Shown one piece after another: positions 19,199 to 29,770 of a stretch of DNA of 64,000 nt (position 1 is its first letter; each line of letters begins with the position of its first letter). Position numbers and translations under genes: made by a program. The notes under the pieces were generated by a model, which saw nothing but the letters and a program-made list of their open reading frames with translations, had not been told where the DNA came from and ran no database searches. The DNA lies in the NCBI GenBank assembly GCA_013306675.1, contig JABLUY010000035.1, forward strand, positions 122,764-186,763. Reading direction: 5' to 3'. The stretch is from Thraustochytrium sp. TN22 (taxonomy: Eukaryota > Sar > Bigyra > Thraustochytrida > Thraustochytriidae).

Positions 19199-22100
19199 AG
19201 CCCCCTTTCGCGCGGAGCGGCCCTGCTCAGCGCTGACCTGCATCATCCTTTGCTTTTGACGTTGCTCGCTTTCTTGTTGTTCAGTTGCAGCGGTGGCTTG
19301 CTCACTGTCAGTGAGCTCGAGCATAGAAGAACTCCTGTGCTGCGGACCGCATGGCCTCAGCCTTCGCCCGACAGCTGCGCATCGCAGTGAAATGGACGTC
19401 TGTCGACCAAGTGACTCACGCGGCGGCTTGCTTTGATTTGCTCAGGCAGAGCTGCTACGTCACCGAGTTTCGCACCAGGAGGAAACCTTAGCTACGTGCG
19501 CAACGACGAGTGCTTCTCGGACCAGGACACAGCCAGTCATAGTCAGGCTGCTCCGGCCAGGCCGCGCCCAGAGAGACGCGCTGCTGACGGATTTATTAAA
19601 AGACCTCCACATCTTGCGCGGTTGGAGGAACAGGGCTCAACCTTTCGAGCCAGAGACCATCGGCCTGCGGAAAGAGGATACAAGCACAGCGCTCCACTCC
19701 CTACTTTCCCAGAGGACCCAGGCGCGGTCGCTACCGAAGAATGTGCGCTCCCTGTGAAATCAGACAAGGATTTCTCGTTGCTCTGCAGCGCATCCTCGTA
19801 GTGACCGCATTCGTCACACGTAAGGCTGCCATGTGCTAACAGTAAGAGCTCTCAACAAAAGCCCGAAGGATTTTTCGAAGCACCGCAGCCCAGGGCGGTC
19901 CTGCTTCTTGTACTCCGCTCCAAAGCTTCGTCACCACGTCAGCATGCCGCTTCTTTCCAGATCAACCAGATTTCTTCCTAGCACCGCAGCGCCTCCTTGC
20001 TCTGAGTTTTGTACACGGTGCTGTCCATGCTCATGATTGTATGCTTGCAGCTTGCAGGTGAGGCGGCCGTATAAAACGTCAACTGGCGTCATGCGGACAT
20101 CATCGGAGCAGGCTGCCAGCTGGCCTCATCTCAACACCCGCTTCAGCCGACCTTCAGCCTGAGGATTTCTATTGATTACGGACGGTCTGTGCGATCCGTT
20201 CGATTTCCAATGCCTCAAGGTTCTGCAAGACGTCGTCGTAGCTCTTTGCGTATAGACCAAGCAACTGACTTGCGCATGCACCCGATCTGAGTCAGCTCGC
20301 CGCGCTGCATGGCCTGATCCCTATCAGCGGCAGCAGGTCGTCCGCATGCACCCGATCTGAGTCAGCTCGCCGCGCTGCATGGCCTGATCCCTATCAGCGG
20401 CAGCAGGTCGTCCACGTGCCTTGTCCTCGTTTGCTCTCTCGATCGTTGTCACGCGTACCGAAGCGTCTCGGCAGAACCAGCGCACTGGCGTCGAAGCGCG
20501 CGAAAGTCTCGGCTTTTAGAAAAGACGCATTCGCGAAGCCTCCGCGTCTCGAGAGCCGAGGACGCCCACGAGGCGCTTGCCGACGGTCGGCAGAGGGAGA
20601 GGGGGTCCTCGATCGAAGCGCGTGCGAAACGCGTGCGCATGGCGACCAGCTCGGTGATGATCTCGGAGCGATCTTTGTCGCGCGCCTTTTGGGCCGTCGC
20701 GCGCTGACGCCATGCACTCCTCGTTCTCCTCGTGGCCCCGGACCCGGTCCACGAAGATTTGGCGCGCAGAACGTCGTAGCCGAACGTCGTAGCCGCTTGC
20801 TACGCGTTCTTAAGCGTGATTCTTTTCATCTCATGCTCCGCTGGCTCCCGATCAAACACAGGCCAGCTGCAGCCGCGCGGCGGCCTGCCGCTGCTACGGC
20901 TGCAGGCATTCCCCCTCTCCACCGCATTCCTGGGCTGGGGCCTGGAACGATTCCGTGCTAATAAATCCTCGTCGTTTCGCTTCGTTCGCTTCTCTCTGCG
21001 TTTCATCCGCGGCCGCCGCCGCCGCCGCCGCCGCACGGCGCTTCCTTGTGCACCACAGATGCCCGGGCGTTCATCGCGCGTGTTTGTCACGCGCCAGCTC
21101 AAGCTGATCCGAGAGCACGTGCGTAAAAGAGTCGTGATCGCCAGCGCGGGCCGCAACTTAGACGCGCACCAGGACGCTGCGTGTCTCGACGATCATCGGA
21201 CGATGGCATGCGCGGCATTGCGCGCAACTTGAAGCGGCCCTGGCAGGCGGCGGCGTCCCGCCGGCTGGCGCTCAGGCTGCCAGTGGCGCGCGCCCCTCAG
21301 CTGAGCCGCTGTCACGGACACGGTGTGGGACACGGCGGGCCGACGGCTCGTTCATTGCAATCTGGAGGTATCGTTACCTTAGTACTAAGCTAGGCTAGCT
21401 CTTCCAGTGGCCCGAGCCGACGGCTCAGGCTGAGTCGAGCCGCCTCGAGCGAGCCGTCTCGAGCCGCTGCGACTCGGTTGGTTGGGTGGCTGCGCCGCTG
21501 CGAGCGGCGCGATCTTTGATCGGAGGCGCGCGCTGGCCTGGCCTGATCCGGCCAGGCCCGGCCCACGTCACGTGCAGCGCTCAGCGCTGGCCTGGACGCA
21601 GCCCAGCCCGGCCTCGCGTGCACCAAGGGTCGTGATCGGTCGCTCTTGCAGGCGTGGCCCACGTGGCCCGGGGACCGTGGGTGGGCCGTCGTCAACGCGC
21701 TGCTGGCCGCCTGCTGCGCAGTGGCTCGAGACGGCTCGGGGCAAACGAGCTGACGGAGTCTGCCACTGGCGAGTCGGGCCTGGGCGCCGGCCAGTGGGCG
21801 CGTCGTGCTTCCCCTCGGTCGAGCCTGGAGTCCTGGACGGGGTCCTCGGCGCTCGCTGCTACTAGTACCGTGGGTGCTTCCCCTGAAGATGACGCCAAGA
21901 TCCATCACGAGAGCCGGAAATGGCGGCAACGTCTCGTAGTGAGAAAGAGTGGGCGGCCATGTGTCCACGTCCTGGACGCCCATGAGGTGTCAAAGGAGTG
22001 GCGGCTCAGGGGCCACGGGACGCGGCTCGTGGTTTCGTCCGGGCCGGAATCGAAGCAAGGCGCCCTCATCTCATCACTCTCAGGCGAGCGCGGCTGGTGC

Positions 22101-22273
22101 AGCAGGCCTTTCTACCACGTAGGATCGGCGGACGGGACTCTGGCTGGCCCGAGTCCGGAGCTCACGGCAGAACCTGAACGATCGAAAGGACTCGGAAAGG
22201 ATAAAGAAAGGAAGAGCAGCGCTGCGCTGCACTGCACTGCGCACTGCACTGCACTGCAGGCTGGTAACCAACC
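19199..22273. other. 3 kb region with no supported gene
   Basis: Less GC-biased than the surrounding genes. Short frames (such as 19433-19801, 20416-20961 and 21654-22328 on plus) lack domain features and a coding-like composition. Contents include a 70-bp tandem duplication, a TATAAAA sequence near 20070 without an obvious gene downstream, and gagccg-rich repeats around 21415-21470. It could hold decayed mobile DNA or unrecognised non-coding RNA. Confidence 0.5.
20273..20412. repeat. Perfect 70-bp tandem duplication
   Basis: A 70-bp unit beginning cgcatgcacccgatctgagt is present twice head to tail (20273-20342 and 20343-20412) with no differences, so the duplication is recent or is an assembly artefact. 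Confidence 0.95.
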
Positions 22274-23569
22274 ATGGTCTCGCTGCTGCACCGCATCACC
22301 GCCGTCTCGGCAATGGCCGCCGTGCTGATCCAGACGGCAACATCGGAACCTGCGTGCGGCTATGGCGAGACGGCGAGCGGCTCGGAGTGCGTGCAGTGCG
22401 GCTTGCGGCTGAACCCGGCGTGCGACAACGGCGTGGACCCGGCGTGCGTGGGGGGGCTCAACGAGGTGGACGGGAACTGCGTCCCGTGCGGTGGACTCAA
22501 CAACCTGCCTTGCGAGCAGGGTTGTAGCGCGTGTGGGCCCGGCCTCGCCATCGCCATGGACGACGATGGCAGCCTCAAGTGCAGTCCGTGCGGACGGTTG
22601 AACTCCAAGTCCGGCTGGTGTCTCAATGAGGACGAGAACCTGTGCAACCCGGGTTACCGCCCCGAGTTCGTGCCCTCGGAAGGCAAGGACCCGCTGAGCA
22701 CCGTGGAACGCGTCTGCAGCCCGTGCGGCTTTACCGGCGCCAACCAAAACACCCAGACCTACCCGCCGTGCTCCAACTACGGCCAGATCCTCGCCGAGTT
22801 CTTCGAGGGCGACGATTCCGGCGACAACTACGACCTGGACGGTGTCCGCCTTACCTTCGTTCCGCTCGGCGACCCCAGCACCGAGACCAAGGTTACCAGC
22901 TACCGCGTCGACAAGAGCACAGGGAGCGAGACCTACTTCAAGGACGATTTCAAATACAGCAAGGTGTACTCGTCGAAGGACGTTGTCACTGTGGACACCA
23001 CCCTCATCGGTTTCACTCCGCGTGTGTATGATCAGGAGTACCCGCAGCTCTGCATCCACTACCAGGGCTACGTCAGCTTCGAGGAGCAGAAGGACGGTTC
23101 AGTGCTCTGTCCCACCGCCACGAAGATCAACCGTCTCGAGCACTTCATGGTCGAGCGTATTAGCCCGTACTTTTCCCTCTGGGAGAAGCCCAACACCAAG
23201 AACACCAACAAGGGGCGTCTCTGGTACTTCACGGGCACCACAACCGACGGAAAGGCCTACCTCTCCGTCGTCTGGCGCGACATGCAGCACACCGAGTCCT
23301 CGGACATTCGCGGCACCTTTGAGATGGTCATTCTTGATGACGGCACCATCATCTTTAACTACCCGTCGCAGGACGACCCTACCTTTGACGCCCCAGTTGG
23401 CGTCATGCCCAGCGACTTTTCCACCTCGCCTGGCGTCGTTGGCCTGGTCTACCCGCCCCTGCAGTTCCAGAGCAAGAAGGTCCCCGATGTGGACTTTTCC
23501 AGCTCTGGCTGTCGTCCGGGCTTTGTCGCCTCTGCGGACGGCACCTCCTGCGACCCCGTCGTGCCTTGA
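22274..23569 (+). CDS. Secreted cysteine-rich protein with NIDO-like beta domain
   Basis: A 431-residue protein with an N-terminal signal peptide (about 1-24, hydrophobic MAAVLIQ stretch). Residues about 27-165 are Cys-rich, with repeated Cys-x2-Cys-Gly or Cys-x-Pro-Cys-Gly spacing typical of extracellular disulphide-rich modules. Residues about 170-405 look like an all-beta domain. The segment GRLWYFTGTTTDGKAYLSVV followed by TFEMVILDDGTIIFNY resembles the nidogen (NIDO) extracellular beta domain pattern, but I would not assign it firmly. No transmembrane helix is seen after the signal, so it is secreted or matrix-bound. The ATG at 22274 directly precedes the signal peptide. Confidence 0.75.
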   Translation: MVSLLHRITAVSAMAAVLIQTATSEPACGYGETASGSECVQCGLRLNPACDNGVDPACVGGLNEVDGNCVPCGGLNNLPCEQGCSACGPGLAIAMDDDGSLKCSPCGRLNSKSGWCLNEDENLCNPGYRPEFVPSEGKDPLSTVERVCSPCGFTGANQNTQTYPPCSNYGQILAEFFEGDDSGDNYDLDGVRLTFVPLGDPSTETKVTSYRVDKSTGSETYFKDDFKYSKVYSSKDVVTVDTTLIGFTPRVYDQEYPQLCIHYQGYVSFEEQKDGSVLCPTATKINRLEHFMVERISPYFSLWEKPNTKNTNKGRLWYFTGTTTDGKAYLSVVWRDMQHTESSDIRGTFEMVILDDGTIIFNYPSQDDPTFDAPVGVMPSDFSTSPGVVGLVYPPLQFQSKKVPDVDFSSSGCRPGFVASADGTSCDPVVP

Positions 23570-23755
23570 AACTGAGGCTCGGAATCGAACACTACTGGTA
23601 CCTCACACGTTTGCAAGCAAGAAAGTTTCCTTTTCATTTTCCGTTCCTCTGCATGGCTAGCTGAGTAGCTGGCTAGAATGCCACGGGGAGGCAAAGGCTG
23701 GCTCAGCTTCGTGGGTGGGATACCGCCCGGTACCCGTACCACCACCACCCCCTAA

Positions 23756-26700
23756 TCATGCGACAATGGTTGCGCCAGTGGCGGGACCCACGGTGGTGTC
23801 ACTGCCGTCGCCAGCTGAGACGGCGGGATTGTTCGCCTTGAGAGACGCATCAGGCTTCTCGGGATGAAGGACGCAGAGATGCTTCTGGAGCTCGCGGATG
23901 AGGTCGTCGCGCGCCTTGAGCTCGGAGTCAGACTCGCGGAGCTTCTGTTCGAAGAAGTCAAAGTTGCGCTTGGCCTGAGTGCGCTCACGCTCGAGGTCAA
24001 GGGTGAGCTGATCCAGGACGTTGGCCATGTACTCCTTGGCGTCCTGCGTATCCTGCTGCAGGCGCGAGAGGCGAGAGATCTCGTCCGACTGCGCCGCGAG
24101 CTGGAGCTGCTGGGACTGAATGATGGAAACCAGAGAGGCGAGCGAAGCGGCCTCGTCGTTGCTGAGCGAGGCGGCCGTCACGGGGCCGCGCGCCTGAGGG
24201 ACGCGCGTGAGCGCGGCTCTCTCGCGCTCGCGAAAGTCGCGCTCCATGTCGAGCATGCGCGTCGTGAGCTCCGTGATGCGCGCCTCGCGCTCCGCGGCGA
24301 CCACCTTGTACTCCCAGCAGCGTTGCTCGGCCTCCTCAAGCTGCACACGAAAGCGGTCCTTTTGGTCTCGCGCCACGGCTGACGCCTGTTCGCTCTCGCG
24401 GAGAGCGGCCGTCAGCCGCGTCGCCAGCACCTGGCTCGCAAACAGGCCGTGCGCCTTGGCCTTGAAGGTGTCGATGGCTTCTGGGGTCAACCCAGTGCCG
24501 ACCCTGCCCGACTCGCCAAAGACCTCGTCCGCGAGGCGCACGCACTGCTCCATCGACGTGGATTTCACCGCCGGCGCCAGGTCGTCGTCTTCGTTGAATG
24601 GCCGCACGTGAACGGCGAGCACGCCGCCGGCGTCCTCGTGCTGGTGCGAGTGCTGAAGACCGCGCGCCACGCTGCCGCGACGCCGCTGCCGGAAGCTGTC
24701 TACAAAGGACGTGACCTGACGCGGGGAAGACGGTGGCGACTTGCGCCAGGACCGCACGCGCTCCAGCAAGTGCTCTTGCACCTCCTTAATCTTGGCCTCG
24801 GCCTTGGCCTCGGCCTTGGCCTCGGCCTTGGCCTCGGCCTCCTCCTCCTCGAGCTTCTTCTTCTTCTTCTTTGCCATGACCTCGGCCTCCTCCTGCTGCG
24901 CCTTGGCCTCGGCCTCCTCCTTAGCCTCCTTCTGGGCCTTGGCCTCCTCCTCGGCAGCCTCGGCGATCCTGGCCCTCTCCTTCTCCTCTTCGGCGGCCTG
25001 CTGCTCGCGCAGGAGGCGTTCCTCCTCGGCACGCCTAGCCTGCTCGGCGCGAAGCGCCTCGAGACGGCACGCGAGCTCGCGGCGCGCGTGAACGGAGCGC
25101 ACAAAGCACTGCAGGGAAATCGTCGCCTCGCGGTGCATGAGATAGTCCATGCGCGCCAGGTGGCCCCGGACGAGGCGCTGCATGGCAAGGGCCCCGGCAC
25201 GGCGCGCACGGAGCGTGAGCAGCCGCTGCTCAAAGTGACGCGCCGCCATTGCCTTGGCGACGCACTTGCGCCAGAGCATGCGCACGTAGTACAGCTTGAA
25301 GCGGTCGATGACCCACTTGCGCTCCGCTTGCGACTTGGCGTCCGTGGGCTCCGCGGCGGACCACACCTTGGACGCCTCAAGAATGCGGTCGAGCATGGAC
25401 AGCTGCCCGTTGCGGAAGAAGACACGCGTCACGCCGCACCGGTACGTGGTGTGCGGCACGTCAAAGGCCCAAAAGAGCGCCTTGGTGAACTCGCGCGCGT
25501 TGCCGCCACCCAGCTTGCGCCACAGACGCAGCGCCTCGCTCGGCAGCGCCTCCGAGTACGCGTCAATCAGCGCCTGGTACGGGATGCGCGTCGGCAGGCC
25601 AGACTTGAGCACCTGGGCGGTCTGCTCAATGCTCAGACACCGCAGCTGGCTGACGACGAGGGCGCGGTCGAACCATGGCTTGTCGGCCTCTCGCTTCATC
25701 TGCACGTTGGGCTTGACGCACCGGATGAACGAGCACTGCGTCGCCTCCAGTGTGCTCACCAGCTCCTTGATCTGCTGCCCAAAGGTCGACACGATCGACT
25801 GGACCTTCTTCTTCTTCTTGCGGCCCGGCGCCAGCGGGGGCGCCCACTCCTTTGCGGCGTTGCTGTTCGCCGTGCTGACAGCCGGCCCGGTCCAGGCGAC
25901 AGCCACGTTGCCGGCCGCAGATAGGAGCGCCTGCGCGCGCTCCGGCAGCTGGTCGTTGTTCTTTTGGATGAAGCCGTCCACGTTGTACAGAACCTTGCCT
26001 GGGTAGTGTGCCACGAGGAAGCTCGTGCGTACGTCCTTCGGGTGCGGCCGCGGGAAGCATGCGTGGCTGCTTAGCTTGCTCTGCAGTGCCTGGTTCAGCT
26101 TCTCGTCCGTCGGCTGCGGCGCGCGGCTCACCTCGTCCACGAGCGCCAGGAGGCCGGGCGCCCCCGGCGAGCCGTGGAAGAGCGAGACGCACGCGCTCGA
26201 GGCGCGCGGCGGTGGGAAGTCCGCGTCCTTCATCACCAGGCCCTCTGCCTTGTACAGCGCCACTTCTGCCTCGAAGACCTGCCGCACAAAGGTGTCCTGC
26301 AGTGCTTCGTTCGTGTAGTTGATGAGCAGCTGCTCGAAGCTGTTTTGCTGCATCGACTCGAACCCGAAGATGTCCAGCACGCCAATAAAGTGCGCGCCTG
26401 CGCCCTCCGCCTGGCCCAGGCTCGCGTTCACGTGGTGCAGCACCCATTCGAAGACGCGCGCATAAATCGCCTTGGCCACCGCGTTGCGGTTCTGCCGCGC
26501 GCGGTCCACGCCCTCCGGCGTCACGATCGGCTCGCGCGACCCGGGCACGCGGACCTCGCGCTCGCACAGCAGCGCGCGCAACGCCTCCTGGTTCTCCAGG
26601 CCCAGAAGAGCGCAGCACGTCTCGGCGCCGGGACCGCCGATGCGCGCCTCGTCCGCGTCGCCCTCGAAGGTGACCTCGAGCAGGTGCAGCACGCCAGCCA

Positions 26701-27823
26701 GAGCGCGCAGCAGCGCGTCCTCCTCCACGCCCACCGTGGCCAGCGCGCGGCGCAGCTCCGTGAATCGCGCCGTGTCGCTCTCGCGGGCGTGCGGGTTCTC
26801 CATACCGCCCAGTTCCAGCGCCGGCAGCTCCGCAGCCGCGGCGCGCAGATAGTGCAGCACGTGGAAGCTGCGCTCCGAAGGGCCCTGAAATACGACGCGG
26901 CTCTTCTCCAGCAGGTATGTCTCGATGCGCGCGCCGCCGATGCTCCACCCGGACCCGTCCGCCCGCTTCTGCAAGAAGACCTTGGTGTACTTGCCAAAGC
27001 GCGACGAGTTGTGGTTCATGCAGGTCGACGCGTTGCCCACCGCCTCCAGAATCGGGCTCACCTGCAGGAGCCGCTCCTCCAGCGCGTCCCCGCCGTCCGC
27101 CTTGCCGTGGCACCGCGCCACCACGTGCCGGATCACGCGCTTCGCGCTCTCCGTCTTACCCGAGCCGGACTCGCCGCCGATCACAATCGACTGCGCCCCG
27201 GACCCGCTGCGCGCGCCCAGCTGCAGCTGCTGCAGCGAGGTTTCCGCGATCGCAAAGGGGCCCTTGGCCGCGCTCGTCCCGCACCCGTAACCGGACTCGT
27301 CCAGCTCGCGCAACGGGTTCACGCTCACCAGGACCGGGCCCATGAAGGTGTATGGCGCGTCATCCATCGCGCGCAGCCGCAGGTTTTCCAAAATCCCCGG
27401 CTCGTGGATGTGGTGCAGCGCCGTCATGTCCTCCTCCACGCCGCGGTTCATCACGTACACCGCGTCGCTCGCGATCACCGTCTCCTCGCCGCTTCCGGAC
27501 GCGGCGCGGACCACCACATCGCCGCCGCTACCGCCGACGCTCGCCACCACCACGCCAGTCTGCCAGCTGCCGTCCTGCTCGCCGCCGTGCCACACGCGCA
27601 CGCCCTCCTCGTGGACGGCCACCATCTCCTCGGAAACCCCTCTTTCCCGTGGACCACCAGGACGACGCGCGCCGACTCGGGTTTGGTGGCAAGAACTCCG
27701 TCTTGCTCGTCGCCCAGCCAGGTCCTCGCGTGCCGGCCCACCGTCTCCTTCCAGGTGCAGCAGCAGTCCTGCTCCGCCTTTTTGGCCCGGTCTCTCTCCG
27801 CTCGGCTGCAGGTCCTTTGCCAT
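23756..27823 (-). CDS. Unconventional myosin heavy chain
   Basis: Actin-based motor of 1,355 residues. The motor domain includes the P-loop GESGSGKT (217-224), switch I NHNSSRFGKY (270-279), the relay/switch II region LDIFGFE (near 480), the C-terminal actin-binding segments and the converter ending in GVTRVFFRNGQLSMLD (near 797). A neck of IQ-like helices follows (about 842-922), then a long Glu/Ala/Lys-rich helix with AEAKAEAKAEAKAEAK repeats (about 922-1027). The rest is coiled coil (about 1128-1322) with no recognised cargo domain, so I cannot assign a class. The first 66 residues of the frame are Gly/Arg-rich and unlike myosins. Met67 (27625), directly before HEEGVRVWHG, is an alternative start. 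Confidence 0.95.
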   Translation of the reverse strand: MAKDLQPSGERPGQKGGAGLLLHLEGDGGPAREDLAGRRARRSSCHQTRVGARRPGGPRERGVSEEMVAVHEEGVRVWHGGEQDGSWQTGVVVASVGGSGGDVVVRAASGSGEETVIASDAVYVMNRGVEEDMTALHHIHEPGILENLRLRAMDDAPYTFMGPVLVSVNPLRELDESGYGCGTSAAKGPFAIAETSLQQLQLGARSGSGAQSIVIGGESGSGKTESAKRVIRHVVARCHGKADGGDALEERLLQVSPILEAVGNASTCMNHNSSRFGKYTKVFLQKRADGSGWSIGGARIETYLLEKSRVVFQGPSERSFHVLHYLRAAAAELPALELGGMENPHARESDTARFTELRRALATVGVEEDALLRALAGVLHLLEVTFEGDADEARIGGPGAETCCALLGLENQEALRALLCEREVRVPGSREPIVTPEGVDRARQNRNAVAKAIYARVFEWVLHHVNASLGQAEGAGAHFIGVLDIFGFESMQQNSFEQLLINYTNEALQDTFVRQVFEAEVALYKAEGLVMKDADFPPPRASSACVSLFHGSPGAPGLLALVDEVSRAPQPTDEKLNQALQSKLSSHACFPRPHPKDVRTSFLVAHYPGKVLYNVDGFIQKNNDQLPERAQALLSAAGNVAVAWTGPAVSTANSNAAKEWAPPLAPGRKKKKKVQSIVSTFGQQIKELVSTLEATQCSFIRCVKPNVQMKREADKPWFDRALVVSQLRCLSIEQTAQVLKSGLPTRIPYQALIDAYSEALPSEALRLWRKLGGGNAREFTKALFWAFDVPHTTYRCGVTRVFFRNGQLSMLDRILEASKVWSAAEPTDAKSQAERKWVIDRFKLYYVRMLWRKCVAKAMAARHFEQRLLTLRARRAGALAMQRLVRGHLARMDYLMHREATISLQCFVRSVHARRELACRLEALRAEQARRAEEERLLREQQAAEEEKERARIAEAAEEEAKAQKEAKEEAEAKAQQEEAEVMAKKKKKKLEEEEAEAKAEAKAEAKAEAKIKEVQEHLLERVRSWRKSPPSSPRQVTSFVDSFRQRRRGSVARGLQHSHQHEDAGGVLAVHVRPFNEDDDLAPAVKSTSMEQCVRLADEVFGESGRVGTGLTPEAIDTFKAKAHGLFASQVLATRLTAALRESEQASAVARDQKDRFRVQLEEAEQRCWEYKVVAAEREARITELTTRMLDMERDFRERERAALTRVPQARGPVTAASLSNDEAASLASLVSIIQSQQLQLAAQSDEISRLSRLQQDTQDAKEYMANVLDQLTLDLERERTQAKRNFDFFEQKLRESDSELKARDDLIRELQKHLCVLHPEKPDASLKANNPAVSAGDGSDTTVGPATGATIVA

Positions 27824-28911
27824 CGTCCGCCTCCAGGTGCCTGGGCTAGCAAGCTAGCTAGCTAGCTAGCTTACGCGCGAACTTGCGAGCTGCGCGAGAC
27901 CTCTCTTGACCCTCCCCAGTTTTTCCTTCGACGAGTGCTCCTGCTGAGCACATTCGCCATGTTTTCAACGAGCTCAACGAGCACGCAGATGGCGTCCCCA
28001 TCTTTCTTTTCATACCTCCCCTTTCCCTTTGCTTGCAGCCGCCGCACACGCGCCGCGGGGCCACCATCATCATCGCCAGCTCGCCCCTGCTGATGCGCCT
28101 CCGCGAGCGCGCGAACGACCCCCCCTCGTCCCCCTCGCTGCCGCGCGAGTAGGGCCCTCCTCGCTCCGGACACCGGGGCGCATAAGGAGTCACATCAGCG
28201 AGTCCCGCGTGGACGACCGCGACTCGGCGCGGAGCTTCAAGTCGAACTCGGCGCCCCGGGCGCGGGGCTCTCCTGCCCGTTGCCGAGGCTGATGTGACGC
28301 CCTCGGCGTCCTCCCGGGCCATGCGGTTCGACTTCGTGCCACGCGCGGCGGCCTGAGGGCCTGGTACTTGTGCAACTTTAGCGCCGCGACGGTGGAGTAG
28401 CGCAGCCAGCGCTTGCTAGCTAGCTAGCTAGCTAGTAGAGCGCCGCCGCGAGCTCGGAGCGGAGAAGCGACAGCCTCACGCCAAGTGCTGCTCGCCGCTG
28501 CACGCGCGGCGCTTGCATGCCGCGGGTAGTGGGAGTGGCCGAGCCGGCATTCAGGCAGGCAGGCAGGCACGCAGGCACGCAGGCAAGCTCGCTCGTGTCC
28601 TTTGATCTTTTCGCGCGACGCAGCTTGCCGGCGAGCGCGCTCGCACGCCAAAGGCTCGGTATGCCTGCGCGCGCTGCCGCAGCTGCCTCCGCAGGTGATG
28701 ACCACATGACGCGCTGAGCGCGCTGCTGCGCTGAGAAGATGCGAGCAGCGCGCGCAAGCTAGCTGCAGGCAGACCTGCACGGCGCGGCGCGCGCAGCCCG
28801 AGGCCAGCTCGACCCCACGCGCGGCGTGCAGTCACACGCTTGCGCCTGCCGCTGCGCCTGCGACCTCGCGCGCGCTGGCTGCCGAGGTCGGCCGCCGTCC
28901 ACACGTCAACA
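27824..28911. other. Intergenic region, divergent promoters, with GCTA repeats
   Basis: About 1.1 kb between the myosin (minus) and AIG2-like (plus) starts. It contains two (GCTA)n runs near 27846-27872 and 28414-28436 and a caggcaggcacg repeat near 28555-28585. A minus-strand frame at 27858-28322 has no domain features and is not called. Confidence 0.5.
28414..28436. repeat. (GCTA)n microsatellite
   Basis: About five GCTA units; a second similar run lies at 27846-27872. Both are self-complementary. Confidence 0.85.
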
Positions 28912-29442
28912 ATGGCCATGAAGGTGTTCGTGTACGGCAGCCTCATGGAGGAGCGCGTCATCGCGGCGGCCATGGGCCGGCTGCCGGTCATGCGGCCGGC
29001 CACGCTTGCCGGGTACACGCGATACGGCATCCAGGGCAGGCCCTACCCGGGTATCCGGCCGCGCACGGAGCCGGGCGCCGCCGTGCAGGGCATCCTCGTG
29101 TCCGAGCTCACGGACGTCGAGATGGACCGTCTCGACAAGTATGAAGACGAGGACTATGAGCGCAGGGAGGAGGCCGTGCAGACCGAGGACGGCACCAAGC
29201 ACGACGCCTTCGTGTATGTGTGGAAGCAAGAGCTCGAGCACCTGCTGACGCCGTCCTGGGACATCAACAAGGACCTCATGCCGCACATTGACGCCTACCT
29301 GGCCAGCACGCGGGCCTTTGCTGCCGCAGGCTACGCGTGGGACGATGCGGAGAGCTCCATCCACCCGGATGACGAGCCTGTCAGCGCGCTCCCTGTGGAA
29401 GCGGAGACCGCGACGGAGTCCACGACCTCCTCTTCGGCCTAA
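28912..29442 (+). CDS. AIG2-like gamma-glutamylcyclotransferase family protein
   Basis: A 176-residue protein with the GGCT-like beta-barrel fold. The substrate-binding YGSL motif is at residues 8-11 (KVFVYGSLMEE) and the conserved acid is Glu78 in DKYEDEDYERRE. A GGCT-family Gly-rich segment is also present (GIQGRPYPGIRP). Related enzymes release 5-oxoproline from gamma-glutamyl amino acids or gamma-glutamylamines, whereas plant AIG2 proteins are only loosely characterised. The C-terminal 40 residues are acidic and Ser/Thr-rich and probably disordered. The start MAMKVF is favoured because the barrel begins immediately. It is predicted to be cytosolic. Confidence 0.85.
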   Translation: MAMKVFVYGSLMEERVIAAAMGRLPVMRPATLAGYTRYGIQGRPYPGIRPRTEPGAAVQGILVSELTDVEMDRLDKYEDEDYERREEAVQTEDGTKHDAFVYVWKQELEHLLTPSWDINKDLMPHIDAYLASTRAFAAAGYAWDDAESSIHPDDEPVSALPVEAETATESTTSSSA

Positions 29443-29770
29443 CTTCAAATACAAGAGCAAGCGCTGGTGGGGTGGTGCCTGGCTCTTGTGAGTGAGGCTT
29501 CCGTAGAAAGGCGGCGTGCGCTTTCTCTGCAGGCAGTGCAGGCAGAGACTGGGCTGGGTGTAACTCAAGAGCGGGGCAGCTGATCCATTCTTTTTAAAAA
29601 ACATCTTGTCTTTTCTCACTCCTGGCCCTCGCACTGCCGCTTGGCCTCCTTGATCATGACATCGTAAAAGCAGTCGTCTGTGAGAGTACGCGCATCGCAT
29701 CACATACACGGTTAGTCATTTTCACACTGCACCCCCCATCACCCCCATCCACTCTTCGACATGCGCACCT
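29443..29770. other. Short intergenic region between convergent genes
   Basis: 328 bases separating the 3' ends of the AIG2-like (plus) and BART-domain (minus) genes. It is relatively AT-rich, as expected for 3' untranslated DNA. No other feature was seen. Confidence 0.4.

Noticed and set aside
20416-20961. 181-residue plus-strand frame in the 3 kb gap
   Set aside because: Arg/Pro-rich with mixed codon bias and no domain; not convincing as a gene.
26174-27865. 563-residue plus-strand frame opposite the myosin motor
   Set aside because: The minus strand encodes an intact myosin motor; this is antisense shadow.
27858-28322. 154-residue minus-strand frame in the myosin/AIG2 intergenic region
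   Set aside because: No recognisable domain and a composition like non-coding DNA.
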